This document shows positions 7,925-16,471 of a stretch of DNA of 64,000 nucleotides, piece by piece. The translations under genes were made by a program, and so were the position numbers. The stretch is from NCBI RefSeq assembly GCF_027568395.1, contig NZ_JANKZL010000001.1:434001-498000 (forward strand). Reading direction: 5' to 3'. Position 1 is the first letter of the stretch; each line of letters opens with the position of its first letter. This DNA is from Aminobacter sp. HY435 (GTDB lineage: Bacteria > Pseudomonadota > Alphaproteobacteria > Rhizobiales > Rhizobiaceae). Under the pieces are notes generated by a model. The model searched no databases. It saw only the letters and a list, made by a program, of their open reading frames with translations, and was not told the origin of the DNA.

Positions 7925-8120
7925 ACCCGAGGGCATAGAGATCAGTGCCTGTCGCCGGCAGGTCTCCTGGCTTGCGGATCGACACCCTTCCCCGCCTTCC
8001 CGAAGCAAGCTTCAGTGGCATTTGGGGAGAGCTAACCGCACACAGTTGCGGGGGCAGCAGCGGCATTGGGCGAATGAGCCCGCACCGCATTCCCTCTTGA
8101 TTCCTAACGGAACCGACGAC
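7925..8120 (-). promoter_or_regulatory. Cobalamin (B12) riboswitch upstream of cbtB-cbtA-cobP-cobO
   Basis: Read on the minus strand it has the ordered B12-element pieces: GGTTCC near 8115, AAGAGGGAATGCGGTG near 8090, CCCCCGCAACTGT near 8050, and the B12 box AAGCCAGGAGACCTGCC at 7973-7957. A GC hairpin (GCCCTC at 7934-7929 pairing with GAGGGC at 7923-7918) lies just before the AAAGGA ribosome site of cbtB and could serve as an expression platform. Binding of adenosylcobalamin is expected to reduce expression of cobalt uptake and late B12 genes. Confidence 0.93.
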
Positions 8121-8187
8121 GGCGCGACTATAGAAAGAAATGCACGACGCGGCAAACCAAATTCCGACGCCGCCGCGTTCGAATGCG

Positions 8188-8889
8188 TCAGCGGCGCGCC
8201 GTTATCCGCTCGGCGACCAGGTGCTGCAACCGCCACAAATGGCGGTCGTGGATGTCGCGCTGCTCCAGGTTCTTCACGACATTGTAGAGATAATCCGCCG
8301 CCGAGCCCCAATGGCCGCAGGTGGTTGCGAGACGATCGGCGACCTCGTCTTCGCCCAGCATGCCGGCATAGGCCCTGCCCTTGCGGTTGATGACGAAACC
8401 GAGCGCTGTCAGCGGCCCGTCGTCGGTGGCAAGCTTCAGCCAGCGCGGCTTGTAGGTCGACGGCTTGAGCGTCATCTCGCGGCGGAACAGCTTGTCCAGT
8501 TGCTCGGCGGGGTCGGCATCGGTCAGCCTAAGCGCCAGGCCCTTGCACTGCCCGCCCCGGTCCATGCCCATCATCAGACCCGGCTGCTCCTTGGTGGCGC
8601 GCCAGCGGTTCATGTTGATGCAAAACGACCTGTGCCAGCCGCGCGCCAGCGCGACCCGTTCTTCGGTGTGCTCGACCTCCGGCTTCCAGATCAGCGAACC
8701 ATAGGCAAACAGCCAGAGCGGACCTTGGTCGGGACGCGCAGCCAGGGTCCCGGCAATCATCGCGGCATAGTCGCCATCGTCGAGATACATGGCGTCGGGG
8801 TCCGGCCCGGCATCGGTGACGTCGCGGTGGCAACGGGCCACCAGCTCTTCCGTCAGCGCCATGACGCGCCCGTTCCCACCCCTGTTCAT
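8188..8889 (-). CDS. ChaC-like gamma-glutamylcyclotransferase
   Basis: 233 residues from ATG 8889, which has AAGG at about 6 bases; ATG 8862 (MALTEELV) is a reasonable alternative giving 224 residues. The family motif LWLFAYGSLIWKPE is the YGSL substrate-binding loop of gamma-glutamylcyclotransferases, and ARGWHRSFCINMNRWRATKE and LGFVINRKG follow in the order seen in ChaC proteins. ChaC enzymes cleave glutathione to 5-oxoproline and Cys-Gly in the cytoplasm. It is monocistronic and divergent from the DUF1624 gene. Confidence 0.85.
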   Translation of the reverse strand: MNRGGNGRVMALTEELVARCHRDVTDAGPDPDAMYLDDGDYAAMIAGTLAARPDQGPLWLFAYGSLIWKPEVEHTEERVALARGWHRSFCINMNRWRATKEQPGLMMGMDRGGQCKGLALRLTDADPAEQLDKLFRREMTLKPSTYKPRWLKLATDDGPLTALGFVINRKGRAYAGMLGEDEVADRLATTCGHWGSAADYLYNVVKNLEQRDIHDRHLWRLQHLVAERITARR

Positions 8890-8994
8890 TTCGCAACCTT
8901 GTGCATGACGTTCACACAACCCTCTTCTGCTCAGTTGCAACCATGATAGTGCTGCATGGGCGCGGGGACACCCGAAACGCTGAATCGATTGGCC

Positions 8995-9993
8995 ATGACG
9001 ATGCATCCGACCACCGAACAAGTTCAAGCCCGGCCGCAGCGCGTTTCGGTCATCGACATTGCCCGCGGCACAGCGCTCGTCGCCATGGCGGTTTACCACT
9101 TTGCCTGGGACCTCGAATTCTTCGGCTATGTCGAGCCAGGCATGACCGCCTATGGCGGCTGGAAGCTGTTTGCCCGCTGCATCGCCTCGAGCTTTCTCTT
9201 TCTGGTCGGCGTCAGCCTCGTTCTGGCGCATGCCAAGGGTATTCGCTGGCCGGGTTACTGGCGGCGCCTGGCCATGGTCGTTGCCGCGGCCCTGGCGATA
9301 TCGGTGGCCACCTGGATTGCGATGCCCAACACCTTCATCTTCTTCGGCATCCTGCACCAGATCGCGCTGGCCAGCGTGCTTGGCCTCGCCTTCCTGCGCC
9401 TGCCGCCCGTGCTGACGCTGGTCGTGGCGGCGCTGGTCATCGCCGCGCCACACTATCTGCGCTCGGAGTTCTTCAACCAGCCGCTGCTGTTGTGGGTCGG
9501 ACTTTCGACCGCGCCGCCGCGCTCCAACGACTTCGTGCCGCTGCTCCCGTGGTTCGGCGCGGTTCTGATCGGCATCGGCGCTGCGCGGCTGGCCCTGAAG
9601 GCGGGCCTGTTCGACCGTCTCGCCCGGCTGCAGCCTGGACGTTGGTCGCAGCCGCTCAGCTTCTTCGGCCGGCACAGCCTTGCCTTCTACCTGGTCCACC
9701 AGCCGGTCCTGATCGGCCTGGTCTGGACCCTTTCGCAGGTCTTCCCGGCACCCGTCGAAACCCGCGAGGTCGGTTTTCTGAAATCCTGCCAGGTTTCCTG
9801 CGAGCAGAGCCGCGACACCGAATTCTGCTCGCGCTACTGTGTGTGCATGCTCGACGAACTGCAAAAGGACGATTCGCTTGACCGTCTTTACGCCGCCGAC
9901 CCCAGCCCTGAATTGAAGGCCCATGTCGGAGACGCCGCCGATATGTGCAGCCGCAGGACCGACAATCCGATGATCGACGGAGGAACGCAGTGA
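8995..9993 (+). CDS. DUF1624 / heparan-alpha-glucosaminide N-acetyltransferase-like membrane protein
   Basis: 332 residues from ATG 8995; ATG 9001 or 8956 are alternatives and none has a strong ribosome site. IDIARGTALVAMAVYHFAWDL (first 40 residues, membrane segment with the conserved His) is typical of the DUF1624/YeiB-related acyltransferase group. About seven membrane segments follow, and FGRHSLAFYLVHQPVL ends the core. The C-terminal tail (residues about 260-332) is soluble and Cys-rich: C-x3-C-x8-C-x3-C-x-C before MLDELQK. Its stop overlaps the next gene's GTG start, so the two are coupled. The acyl acceptor is unknown. Confidence 0.8.
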   Translation: MTMHPTTEQVQARPQRVSVIDIARGTALVAMAVYHFAWDLEFFGYVEPGMTAYGGWKLFARCIASSFLFLVGVSLVLAHAKGIRWPGYWRRLAMVVAAALAISVATWIAMPNTFIFFGILHQIALASVLGLAFLRLPPVLTLVVAALVIAAPHYLRSEFFNQPLLLWVGLSTAPPRSNDFVPLLPWFGAVLIGIGAARLALKAGLFDRLARLQPGRWSQPLSFFGRHSLAFYLVHQPVLIGLVWTLSQVFPAPVETREVGFLKSCQVSCEQSRDTEFCSRYCVCMLDELQKDDSLDRLYAADPSPELKAHVGDAADMCSRRTDNPMIDGGTQ

Positions 9994-10466
9994 CCGACTA
10001 CAACGCCGCCCCCAATACGGTGCCGTGGCCACCGGTTATCTATCTGGCCGCGATCGCTGTGGCGACCGTTCTCGGCCTGCTGGTTCCTCTGCCCTGGATC
10101 GGCGAGCCGCTCTCCGACCTGCTGTTTGCGGCCGGCTGGCTGGCCATCGTTGCAGTCATCGCGATCTATTATTCGGCCGTGCAGGCACTGAAGCGCGGCA
10201 ACACCACGATCAGGCCGGACAAGGCGTCGGAGCATCTCGTGACGTCGGGGGCGTTCTCGTTCACCCGCAACCCGATCTATTTCGCCAACACGCTTCTGAT
10301 GATCGGCATAGGCCTCGTCGTCAGCAGCTTGTGGTTCATCCTGCTTGCGTTGATGGCGGCGTTCGCAACGCAGAAGCTGGCCATCGAACGCGAGGAAAAA
10401 CATCTCCTCGCCCGCTTCGGCAAGAAGTACATCGACTACACCAAGAAGGTCCGTCGCTGGATCTGA
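9990..10466 (+). CDS. Isoprenylcysteine carboxyl methyltransferase family protein
   Basis: 158 residues from GTG 9990, which overlaps the previous stop as GTGA. Hydrophobic segments at about residues 15-34, 40-60 and 100-125 surround the family signature: LVTSGAFSFTRNPIYFANTLL and EREEKHLLARFGKKYIDYTKKV, the SAM-binding elements of ICMT/PEMT-like methyltransferases. Bacterial members methylate unknown lipids or proteins in the inner membrane. Coupling to the DUF1624 acyltransferase suggests joint modification of an envelope molecule, which is inference. Confidence 0.85.
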   Translation: MTDYNAAPNTVPWPPVIYLAAIAVATVLGLLVPLPWIGEPLSDLLFAAGWLAIVAVIAIYYSAVQALKRGNTTIRPDKASEHLVTSGAFSFTRNPIYFANTLLMIGIGLVVSSLWFILLALMAAFATQKLAIEREEKHLLARFGKKYIDYTKKVRRWI

Positions 10467-10493
10467 TTGCCCTCCAGCGACCGCCGGGCAGAA

Positions 10494-10880
10494 TCAGGTG
10501 TTGACGCCCAGCTCCACCAGCCGCTCGACGCAGGATTCTTCGGCCTGGTCGAGTTCCGCCAGGGTCTCTTCGAGATCGCGCCGCTTCTGGCGCAGATCCT
10601 CGCGCTTTTCCTCGATGCGCTTGATCATCAGCTTGAGCTGACCGACCTCGCCGGGGGGCTCGCGATACATCTGGATGATCTCGCGGATCTCGTTGATCGA
10701 GAAGCCGAGCCGCTTGCCGCGCATGATCTGTCGGACGAGGTGCCGGTCGGACGGGCGAAACAGGCGAGTCCTGCCGCGTCGCACCGGCTGGATCAGCCCC
10801 TCATCCTCGTAAAATCGTAGCGTCCGCGTCGAAATGTCGAATTCGCGGGTCAGTTCGGTGATCGAATAATATTCCCGCAT
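10494..10880 (-). CDS. MerR family regulator, LiuR-like
   Basis: 128 residues from ATG 10880, with GGTGGAG shortly upstream; an in-frame extension to 11015 is judged non-coding. The N-terminus YYSITELTREFDISTRTLRFYE is the MerR winged-helix domain, and RRGRTRLFRPSDRHLVRQI resembles the alphaproteobacterial LiuR/branched-chain catabolism regulators, which lack metal-binding cysteines. A long helix (residues about 80-120) forms the dimer coiled coil. No metabolic target gene is adjacent, so the regulated pathway is not shown here. A possible operator lies upstream at 11016-11035. Confidence 0.8.
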   Translation of the reverse strand: MREYYSITELTREFDISTRTLRFYEDEGLIQPVRRGRTRLFRPSDRHLVRQIMRGKRLGFSINEIREIIQMYREPPGEVGQLKLMIKRIEEKREDLRQKRRDLEETLAELDQAEESCVERLVELGVNT

Positions 10881-11015
10881 CTGAGCTCCACCCTCGGCGG
10901 GACGAGAACGCGCCGCCTCAAAATACTGCCGGGCACGAGCCGTGGCGATCACACCGGCGGCAAGCAGGCCGCGCAGTTGAAAAACAACTTTGAGTCCGAC
11001 CTGAGTCTCACACAC

Positions 11016-11035
11016 AACTTACGTAAAAGTCAATC
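11016..11035 (-). promoter_or_regulatory. Candidate operator/promoter of the LiuR-like MerR gene
   Basis: On the minus strand this reads GATTGACTTTTACGTAAGTT. It contains TTGACT, a -35-like hexamer, and the TTTACGTAA core similar to the ACGT-containing sites described for LiuR-type regulators. It is about 136 bases upstream of the chosen start, so an autoregulatory site is possible. No convincing -10 box was found at 17 bases. Confidence 0.35.
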
Positions 11036-11068
11036 ACGCCTGCGACCCACAACCGCTGGGCCACCGCC

Positions 11069-12493
11069 CTATCCGCTGCCGAGATGCAGCCACCATGTGG
11101 CCAGGCTGAGGAACGCCAGGAACCCGATCACGTCGGTAATCATCGTCGTGAAGATGGATGATGAAATGGCGGGGTCGGCGCCCAGCTTGTCGAGGAACAG
11201 CGGAATGAGAATGCCGCCCAGCGCCGCCGCCAGCATGTTCAGGACCATCGCCGCCGCGATGACGAAGCCGAGGTCGGGGTTGTGGAACCACAAACCGGCC
11301 ACCAGGCCAAGGATTGCTGCGATGACGGCGCCATTGAGCAGCCCGACCATCACCTCGCGGCGGATAACGCGGCCGGCATTGTAGATGTCGAGGTCGCGGG
11401 TCGCCAACGCGCGCACCGTCACTGTCATCGTCTGCGTGCCGGCGTTGCCGCCGAGCGACGCGACGATCGGCATAAGCGCCGCCAGCGCCACCATCTCCTC
11501 GATGGTCGCCCCGAACATGCTGATGACGGACGCGGAGACGAAGGCGGTGCCCAGATTGACCAGGAGCCAGGGCACGCGCGAGCGCGAGGTGGCTGCGACC
11601 GTGTCGGACAGCTCTTCGTCGCCGACGCCGCCCATGCGCAGCAGATCTTCCTCGGCTTCCTGCTGGATGACGTCCACGACGTCATCGATGGTCAACACGC
11701 CGACGAGACGTTCGTTTTCGTCGACGACGGCGGCCGACAAGAGGTCGTATTGCTCGAATTCGCGCGCTGCCTCTTCCTGGTCCATCGTCGCGGGAATGGC
11801 GTGACGCGTCTCATGCATCACTTCTTCGATCTTGACCGCGCGCTTGGTGCGCAGGATCTGGTCGAGGTCGACGGCGCCCAGAAGCTTGAAGGTCGGATCG
11901 ATCACGAACACCTGGCTGAAACGGTCAGGCAGGTCCTTGTCGTCGCGCAGATAGTCGATGGTCTGGCCGACCGTCCAGAATGGCGGCACGGCCACGAACT
12001 CGGTCTGCATGCGCCGGCCGGCAGATTCTTCGGGATAATCGAGCGACCGCCGCAGCCTGATCCGTTCGGTGAACGGCAGTTGCGCCAGAATCTCGTTCTG
12101 GTCCTCGGCGTCGAGATCTTCCAGGATGTAGACGGCGTCGTCGGAATCCAGTTCCTGCACCGCCTGGGCGATCTGGGCGTTGGGCAGGTTGTCGACGATG
12201 TCGAGACGAATCGCCTCGTCGACCTCGGTCAGCGCCGAGAAGTCGAAATCCGAGCCCATCAGTTCGACCAGCGCCAGCCGCTGTTCGGGCAGCAGCGCCT
12301 CGAGCAGGTCGCCTAGCTCCGACTGGTGCAGTCCAGATACGTCGCGCTTCAGCGTCAGCGTGTCGCGGTCGGCGATCGCCGCGCCGATATGGGCGAGATA
12401 TGAGGCAAGGATCACCCCGTCCTCGCCGTAGATTTCGGCACCGGTGACGTCAGCGGCGTCGACGCCGTGCATGTGGTCGTGCTGGGCTTCCAT
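11069..12493 (-). CDS. mgtE: MgtE, magnesium transporter
   Basis: 474 residues, normal for MgtE. The N-terminal superhelical domain (about 45-150) holds LVELMGSDFDFSALTEVDE-type repeats and DDAVYILEDLD; two CBS domains follow (about 155-290: FVIDPTFKLLGAVDLDQI and DENERLVGVLTIDDVVDVI). The C-terminal half has five membrane segments with MPIVASLGGNAGTQTMTV, the ion-pore motif. The protein is a Mg2+-gated channel-like importer in the inner membrane. It is not in an obvious operon; a metal regulator gene lies upstream on the same strand 126 bases away. Confidence 0.93.
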   Translation of the reverse strand: MEAQHDHMHGVDAADVTGAEIYGEDGVILASYLAHIGAAIADRDTLTLKRDVSGLHQSELGDLLEALLPEQRLALVELMGSDFDFSALTEVDEAIRLDIVDNLPNAQIAQAVQELDSDDAVYILEDLDAEDQNEILAQLPFTERIRLRRSLDYPEESAGRRMQTEFVAVPPFWTVGQTIDYLRDDKDLPDRFSQVFVIDPTFKLLGAVDLDQILRTKRAVKIEEVMHETRHAIPATMDQEEAAREFEQYDLLSAAVVDENERLVGVLTIDDVVDVIQQEAEEDLLRMGGVGDEELSDTVAATSRSRVPWLLVNLGTAFVSASVISMFGATIEEMVALAALMPIVASLGGNAGTQTMTVTVRALATRDLDIYNAGRVIRREVMVGLLNGAVIAAILGLVAGLWFHNPDLGFVIAAAMVLNMLAAALGGILIPLFLDKLGADPAISSSIFTTMITDVIGFLAFLSLATWWLHLGSG

Positions 12494-12619
12494 CGGCGCG
12501 TCCCGCTAGCGGATTTCGGGATTCGGAGTGCGTTACCCCTAGCCCGCAAAGTGCGGGAATATCAAATGAAATGCGTCCCGTCGGCTGTGCGGCGCAAAGG
12601 CATTTCGCGGCTGTTTCAA

Positions 12620-13042
12620 TCAGGCCACATGCTCGCTTGCGCAATGGCCGTGATCGGCCAGCACTTCGATGATGCGGCAATCGCAGATGCGGCCATGGCC
12701 GCATTCGTCGATCATGCGCGCCAGTTCGCCGCGCAGCATCTGCAGCTTGTCGATGCGCCGGTCGACCTCGCGCAGGTGCGCCTTGGCGATGCTGTCCGCC
12801 TGATGGCACGAAGCCTGAGGCTCCTGCGACATTGCCAGCAATTCGCGGATGTGGTCGACCTCGAACCCCAATTCGCGTGCGTGCCGGATGAAATTCAGCC
12901 GATCGATCTCGGCCTTGCCGTAGCGGCGCTGGTTGCCTTCGGTGCGCGGCGGCGCGGCGATCAGACCGATCTGCTCGTAGAAGCGAATGGTCGGAACCTT
13001 GACGCCCGTACGCCGGGCCAGTTCGCCGATCGGCAAATTCAT
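12620..13042 (-). CDS. MerR family heavy-metal-responsive regulator (CadR/ZntR-like)
   Basis: 140 residues from ATG 13042; a GTG immediately before it is possible, and AAGGGG is the ribosome site for both. MerR domain: MNLPIGELARRTGVKVPTIRFYEQIGL. Metal-site residues fit the Cd/Pb/Zn group: a Cys at QASCHQAD (about residue 78), then HGRICDCRIIEVLADHGHC near the C-terminus, a Cys/His-rich tail. It is divergent from the P-type ATPase gene, and the shared intergenic region has the classic MerR operator. It should activate the pump when metal binds. Confidence 0.88.
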   Translation of the reverse strand: MNLPIGELARRTGVKVPTIRFYEQIGLIAAPPRTEGNQRRYGKAEIDRLNFIRHARELGFEVDHIRELLAMSQEPQASCHQADSIAKAHLREVDRRIDKLQMLRGELARMIDECGHGRICDCRIIEVLADHGHCASEHVA

Positions 13043-13055
13043 CACAAAATACCCC

Positions 13056-13086
13056 TTGATCCTCTAGCCGCTAGAGATTCTAGCAT
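13056..13086 (+). promoter_or_regulatory. MerR-type promoter with 19-base spacer and palindromic operator
   Basis: A -35 TTGATC (13056-13061) and a -10 TAGCAT (13081-13086) are separated by exactly 19 bases. The spacer carries the perfect palindrome CTCTAG-CCG-CTAGAG at 13062-13076. Over-long spacing with a dyad between the boxes is the mark of MerR-activated promoters. It faces the P-type ATPase gene at 13116. Confidence 0.85.
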
Positions 13087-13115
13087 CACTTCACATAGGA
13101 ATGAAAGGATCCATC

Positions 13116-15395
13116 ATGAATGACGCCAGCGCCGGCAAGACGCGATTTCGCGTGGGCGGCATGGATTGCGCGTCCTGCGCGACCAAGATCGAGAACGCGG
13201 TCAGCCGCCTGCCCGGCATCACCGAAGTCGGTATCTCTGTCTCGGCCGGCACGATGACAGTATCGCACTCGGGTGCGGCTCCCTCCGCCGAGATTACGCG
13301 CCAGGTAAAGGCGCTCGGCTATTCCGTGGCGATGCTTGGCGCAACGCGGGCCGTCGAAACCGGCGGCGCCAGGCATGTGCACGGACCCGGGTGCAATCAC
13401 GATCATGCCGGGCACGATCATGCCGGGCACGATCATGCCGCCCACGACCACGGCACCCATTCGGGACACGACCACGGGGCGGCGGCAGCGAATGCCACGG
13501 ACACCGGCCACGATCATTTCGATCTCGACGATGGCCCCTGGTGGCAGTCGCGCAAGGCCAGGCTGACGATCGCCTGCGGCGCAGCCCTGCTCGGCGCCTA
13601 TGCCATCGGCCATTTCATCCCGCAGGCCGGGCACTGGGCCTTCCTGGCAGCGCTGGCCGTCGGCCTGATACCCGTGGCGCGGCGCGCCATGACCGCAGCC
13701 ATAACCGGCACCCCCTTCTCGATCGAAACCCTGATGTCGATCGCCGCGATTGGCGCCGTCTTCATCGGCGCCACCGAAGAAGCGGCGATGGTGGTCCTTC
13801 TGTTCCTTATCGGCGAACTGCTCGAGGGCGTAGCCGCCCGTCGCGCCCGGGCCAGCATTCGCGGCCTTGCCGACCTGGTGCCCAAGACGGCGCTGATCGA
13901 GGAAATCGGCTCGACGCGCGAGGTTCCGGCCGATTCGATCCGTGTTGGCGCCATCATGCTGGTGCGCCCCGGCGACCGTGTTGCCGCAGATGGCATGATC
14001 GTCGAAGGTTCGAGCACGCTCGACGAAGCGCCCGTGACCGGCGAAAGCGTGCCCAAGGCGAAGGCGTCGGGCGACGAGGTCTTTGCCGGAACGATCAACA
14101 CCGATGCCGTGCTCAAGGTCCGCGTCACTGCAGCCGCCGCCGACAACACCATCGCCCGCGTCATCAAGCTGGTCGAGGAGGCTCAGGAGAGCAAGGCCCC
14201 GACCGAGCGCTTCATCGATCGCTTCTCGCGCTACTACACTCCGGCGGTGCTGGTGGTCGGTGCCCTGGTCGCCATCCTTCCGCCGCTTGCCCTGGGGGCG
14301 TCGTGGTCGGAATGGATCTACAAGGGCCTGGCGATCCTGCTGATCGGCTGCCCTTGCGCGCTGGTCATCTCGACGCCCGCAGCAATCGCTGCCGGCCTCT
14401 CCGCCGGCGCGCGACGCGGCCTGCTGCTCAAGGGCGGCGCGGTGCTCGAAGGCATGCGCCGCGTCACGACGGTTGCGCTCGACAAGACCGGCACGCTGAC
14501 CGAGGGCAAGCCCAAGGTCACCGACATCGTCGCCGTCACCCGGCCCGAGGCCAAGGTCCTGTCGCTCGCCGCGGCCCTTGAAACGGGCTCCAGCCATCCG
14601 CTCGCCGTCGCCATCCTGGCACGCGCCAAGGCCGACGGCGTGCCGGTACCCCCGGCGTCCGCCGCCAGGGCCATCGCCGGCAAGGGTGTGGCGGCGATGG
14701 TCGGCGGCGAGGACGTGCTGCTGGCCTCTGCCGCGGCGGCAGCAGCCATCGCGCCCCTGCCGGCCGAGCTTGCCCAGCGCATCGCCGGCCTGAACGCCGA
14801 AGGCAAGACTGTCTCTGTCCTGCTGGTCGACCAGCAGGTGGCGGGACTGCTCGCCATGCGTGACGAGCCGCGTCCCGACGCCATCGCCGCCCTCGCAACG
14901 CTGAAGGCCGACGGTATCGCCACGGTCATGCTGACCGGCGACAACGAGGCCACGGCGCGCGCCATCGGCACCGGGCTGGGCATACCCGTTCGCGCCGGGC
15001 TTTTGCCGGACGACAAGCAGCGAATCGTTCGCGAGCTGCAAAAGAGCGGCCAGGTGGTCGCCAAGGTGGGCGACGGCATCAACGACGCCCCTGCCCTTGC
15101 CGCTGCCGACTTCGGCATCGCCATGGGTGGCGGCACCGATGTCGCGCTCGAAACCGCCGACGCTGCCATCCTGCACGGCCGCGTGACCGACATCCCCGAC
15201 ATGATCGCGCTGTCGAAATCGGTGATGGGCAATATCGGCCAGAACATCACCATCGCGCTCGGCCTCAAGGCGGTGTTCCTGGTCACCACCATCGCCGGCA
15301 TCACCGGTCTGTGGCCTGCCATCCTCGCCGACACCGGCGCCACCGTTCTGGTGACGGCAAACGCCATGCGCCTGCTTGCCTGGCGCGGGCGCTAG
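13116..15395 (+). CDS. Heavy-metal P1B-type ATPase (ZntA/CadA-like)
   Basis: 759 residues from ATG 13116, which has AAGGA at 6-7 bases; ATG 13101 has its AGGA too close. Domains in order: heavy-metal-associated domain with GGMDCASCATKIE (residues about 12-24), a His/Asp-rich linker (about 88-130), membrane segments, TGES actuator loop, IGCPCALVISTPAA metal site (CPC), DKTGTLTEGKP phosphorylation site, SSHPLAVAI and VGDGINDAPALA. The CPC motif and C-terminal membrane segment fit Zn2+/Cd2+/Pb2+ export. A divergent MerR gene and its operator control it. Confidence 0.92.
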   Translation: MNDASAGKTRFRVGGMDCASCATKIENAVSRLPGITEVGISVSAGTMTVSHSGAAPSAEITRQVKALGYSVAMLGATRAVETGGARHVHGPGCNHDHAGHDHAGHDHAAHDHGTHSGHDHGAAAANATDTGHDHFDLDDGPWWQSRKARLTIACGAALLGAYAIGHFIPQAGHWAFLAALAVGLIPVARRAMTAAITGTPFSIETLMSIAAIGAVFIGATEEAAMVVLLFLIGELLEGVAARRARASIRGLADLVPKTALIEEIGSTREVPADSIRVGAIMLVRPGDRVAADGMIVEGSSTLDEAPVTGESVPKAKASGDEVFAGTINTDAVLKVRVTAAAADNTIARVIKLVEEAQESKAPTERFIDRFSRYYTPAVLVVGALVAILPPLALGASWSEWIYKGLAILLIGCPCALVISTPAAIAAGLSAGARRGLLLKGGAVLEGMRRVTTVALDKTGTLTEGKPKVTDIVAVTRPEAKVLSLAAALETGSSHPLAVAILARAKADGVPVPPASAARAIAGKGVAAMVGGEDVLLASAAAAAAIAPLPAELAQRIAGLNAEGKTVSVLLVDQQVAGLLAMRDEPRPDAIAALATLKADGIATVMLTGDNEATARAIGTGLGIPVRAGLLPDDKQRIVRELQKSGQVVAKVGDGINDAPALAAADFGIAMGGGTDVALETADAAILHGRVTDIPDMIALSKSVMGNIGQNITIALGLKAVFLVTTIAGITGLWPAILADTGATVLVTANAMRLLAWRGR
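13398..13442. repeat. Three 15-bp tandem repeats in the ATPase His-rich linker
   Basis: The unit CACGATCATGCCGGG occurs three times in tandem (last copy ends GCC). In frame it encodes a His/Asp-rich five-residue repeat containing HDHAG. Copy number could change by slippage without breaking the frame, altering the number of metal-binding histidines. Confidence 0.9.
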
Positions 15396-15617
15396 CGCGT
15401 TCAACAGCGGTTCTGGTCATCAGTGCGCGACTTCGGGCTTTCCTTAGTGTCCATGACTGGAAAAACAGACTCGATTTCCAGTAGGGATCATGCACATTTG
15501 CTGCGACCTTGCGCGCCCTGGCGGGCGGGCAAGGGTTGCGCCTGTTGCGCGCAGCAAATCGCCCTATAGCTTCGCTATGGAATTCACTTGAATCTGCACT
15601 CACTGCCTGAGGAACGT

Positions 15618-16262
15618 ATGGCCGAAGCCGATAGTAGTTTGGAACAATCTGTGTCCACGGTTGGGGAGCATTGGCGCGACAGCCCATACTATGCCGATGC
15701 CGAACAATGGACACATATATTCTGGGGCGACCAAACCCATTTTCGACGGTTGTTCAATCAACTTGATCTGTCAGACGTCGTGGAATTGGCCTGTGGGCAC
15801 GGGCGGCACGCGGAAAAAATGGCCCCCTTTGCTCGGCAACTAAGCCTGATGGACCTGCATGACAACAACATCGACATTTGTCGGAAACGCCTGGCTGGCC
15901 ACCCAAACGTCAATTTCTATGCAAATAATGGCTATGATTTTCAGCCGATAGCCGACAATTCTCTGACTGCAATATTCTGCTACGACGCGATGGTTCACTT
16001 CAGCCCGGATATCGTCGCATCTTACCTGGCGGACGCCACCCGAGTGTTGCGCCAAGGTGGGATGGCACTGCTTCACCATTCAAACTACCCGGCACCGCCG
16101 GAAAATCATTATGGGCAAAATCCCCACGCCCGAAACCACATGACGCTCGAGCTGTTTCAACAACTCACGAAGGACGCTGGATTGGCGATCGTGGAGACGA
16201 TACCGCTGCAGTGGGGACTGGTCCCCGATCTTGACCGGCTGTCGCTGGTTCGGAAGGCATAA
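15618..16262 (+). CDS. Class I SAM-dependent methyltransferase
   Basis: 214 residues from ATG 15618, with GAGGA at 15609-15613; an upstream TTG at 15588 is less likely. VVELACGHGRHAEKM (about residues 55-69) is motif I, the SAM-binding glycine-rich loop; DNNIDICRKRL and SLTAIFCYDAMVHFS are motifs II and IV; LRQGGMALLHHSNY is the post-motif strand. The substrate is not evident. It begins the accessory patch of sugar- and surface-modifying genes, so a glycan or lipid target is likely. Base composition is lower in G+C than its left neighbours. Confidence 0.8.
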   Translation: MAEADSSLEQSVSTVGEHWRDSPYYADAEQWTHIFWGDQTHFRRLFNQLDLSDVVELACGHGRHAEKMAPFARQLSLMDLHDNNIDICRKRLAGHPNVNFYANNGYDFQPIADNSLTAIFCYDAMVHFSPDIVASYLADATRVLRQGGMALLHHSNYPAPPENHYGQNPHARNHMTLELFQQLTKDAGLAIVETIPLQWGLVPDLDRLSLVRKA

Positions 16263-16471
16263 CTCTGCTTCGCAGAGCAATCCGCCGGCCCCTTTATGCG
16301 GGAAACGCGCTCAATACGGCGCAGCAATAGACTGCGTCGTCTGCTACCGACATGGCCAGGGTGAGAAGCCCCTGGACATGTCGAGACCTCGAACGGCAGG
16401 TACGCTACGGGCAATTTCGCGCTTCTTGGCTGCGGTCATCCGTCGGCCGGGCATCCCAGGTTGGCGGCGAC

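Noticed and set aside
8188-10032. A 614-codon open minus-strand frame covering the ChaC gene and extending over the DUF1624 gene
   Set aside because: Only the first-named ChaC part (8188-8889) has family motifs. The extension is antisense to DUF1624 and has the Arg/Gln/His-rich composition of a high-GC shadow frame.
13398-13442. Short tandem repeats as a CRISPR-like array
   Set aside because: Units are contiguous with no spacers and lie inside an intact ATPase reading frame. No CRISPR array or cas gene was seen in the window.
13086-15404. A 772-codon open frame antisense to the P-type ATPase
   Set aside because: Low-complexity Gly/Arg/Asp composition and no recognised motif; all P-type ATPase motifs are on the plus strand.
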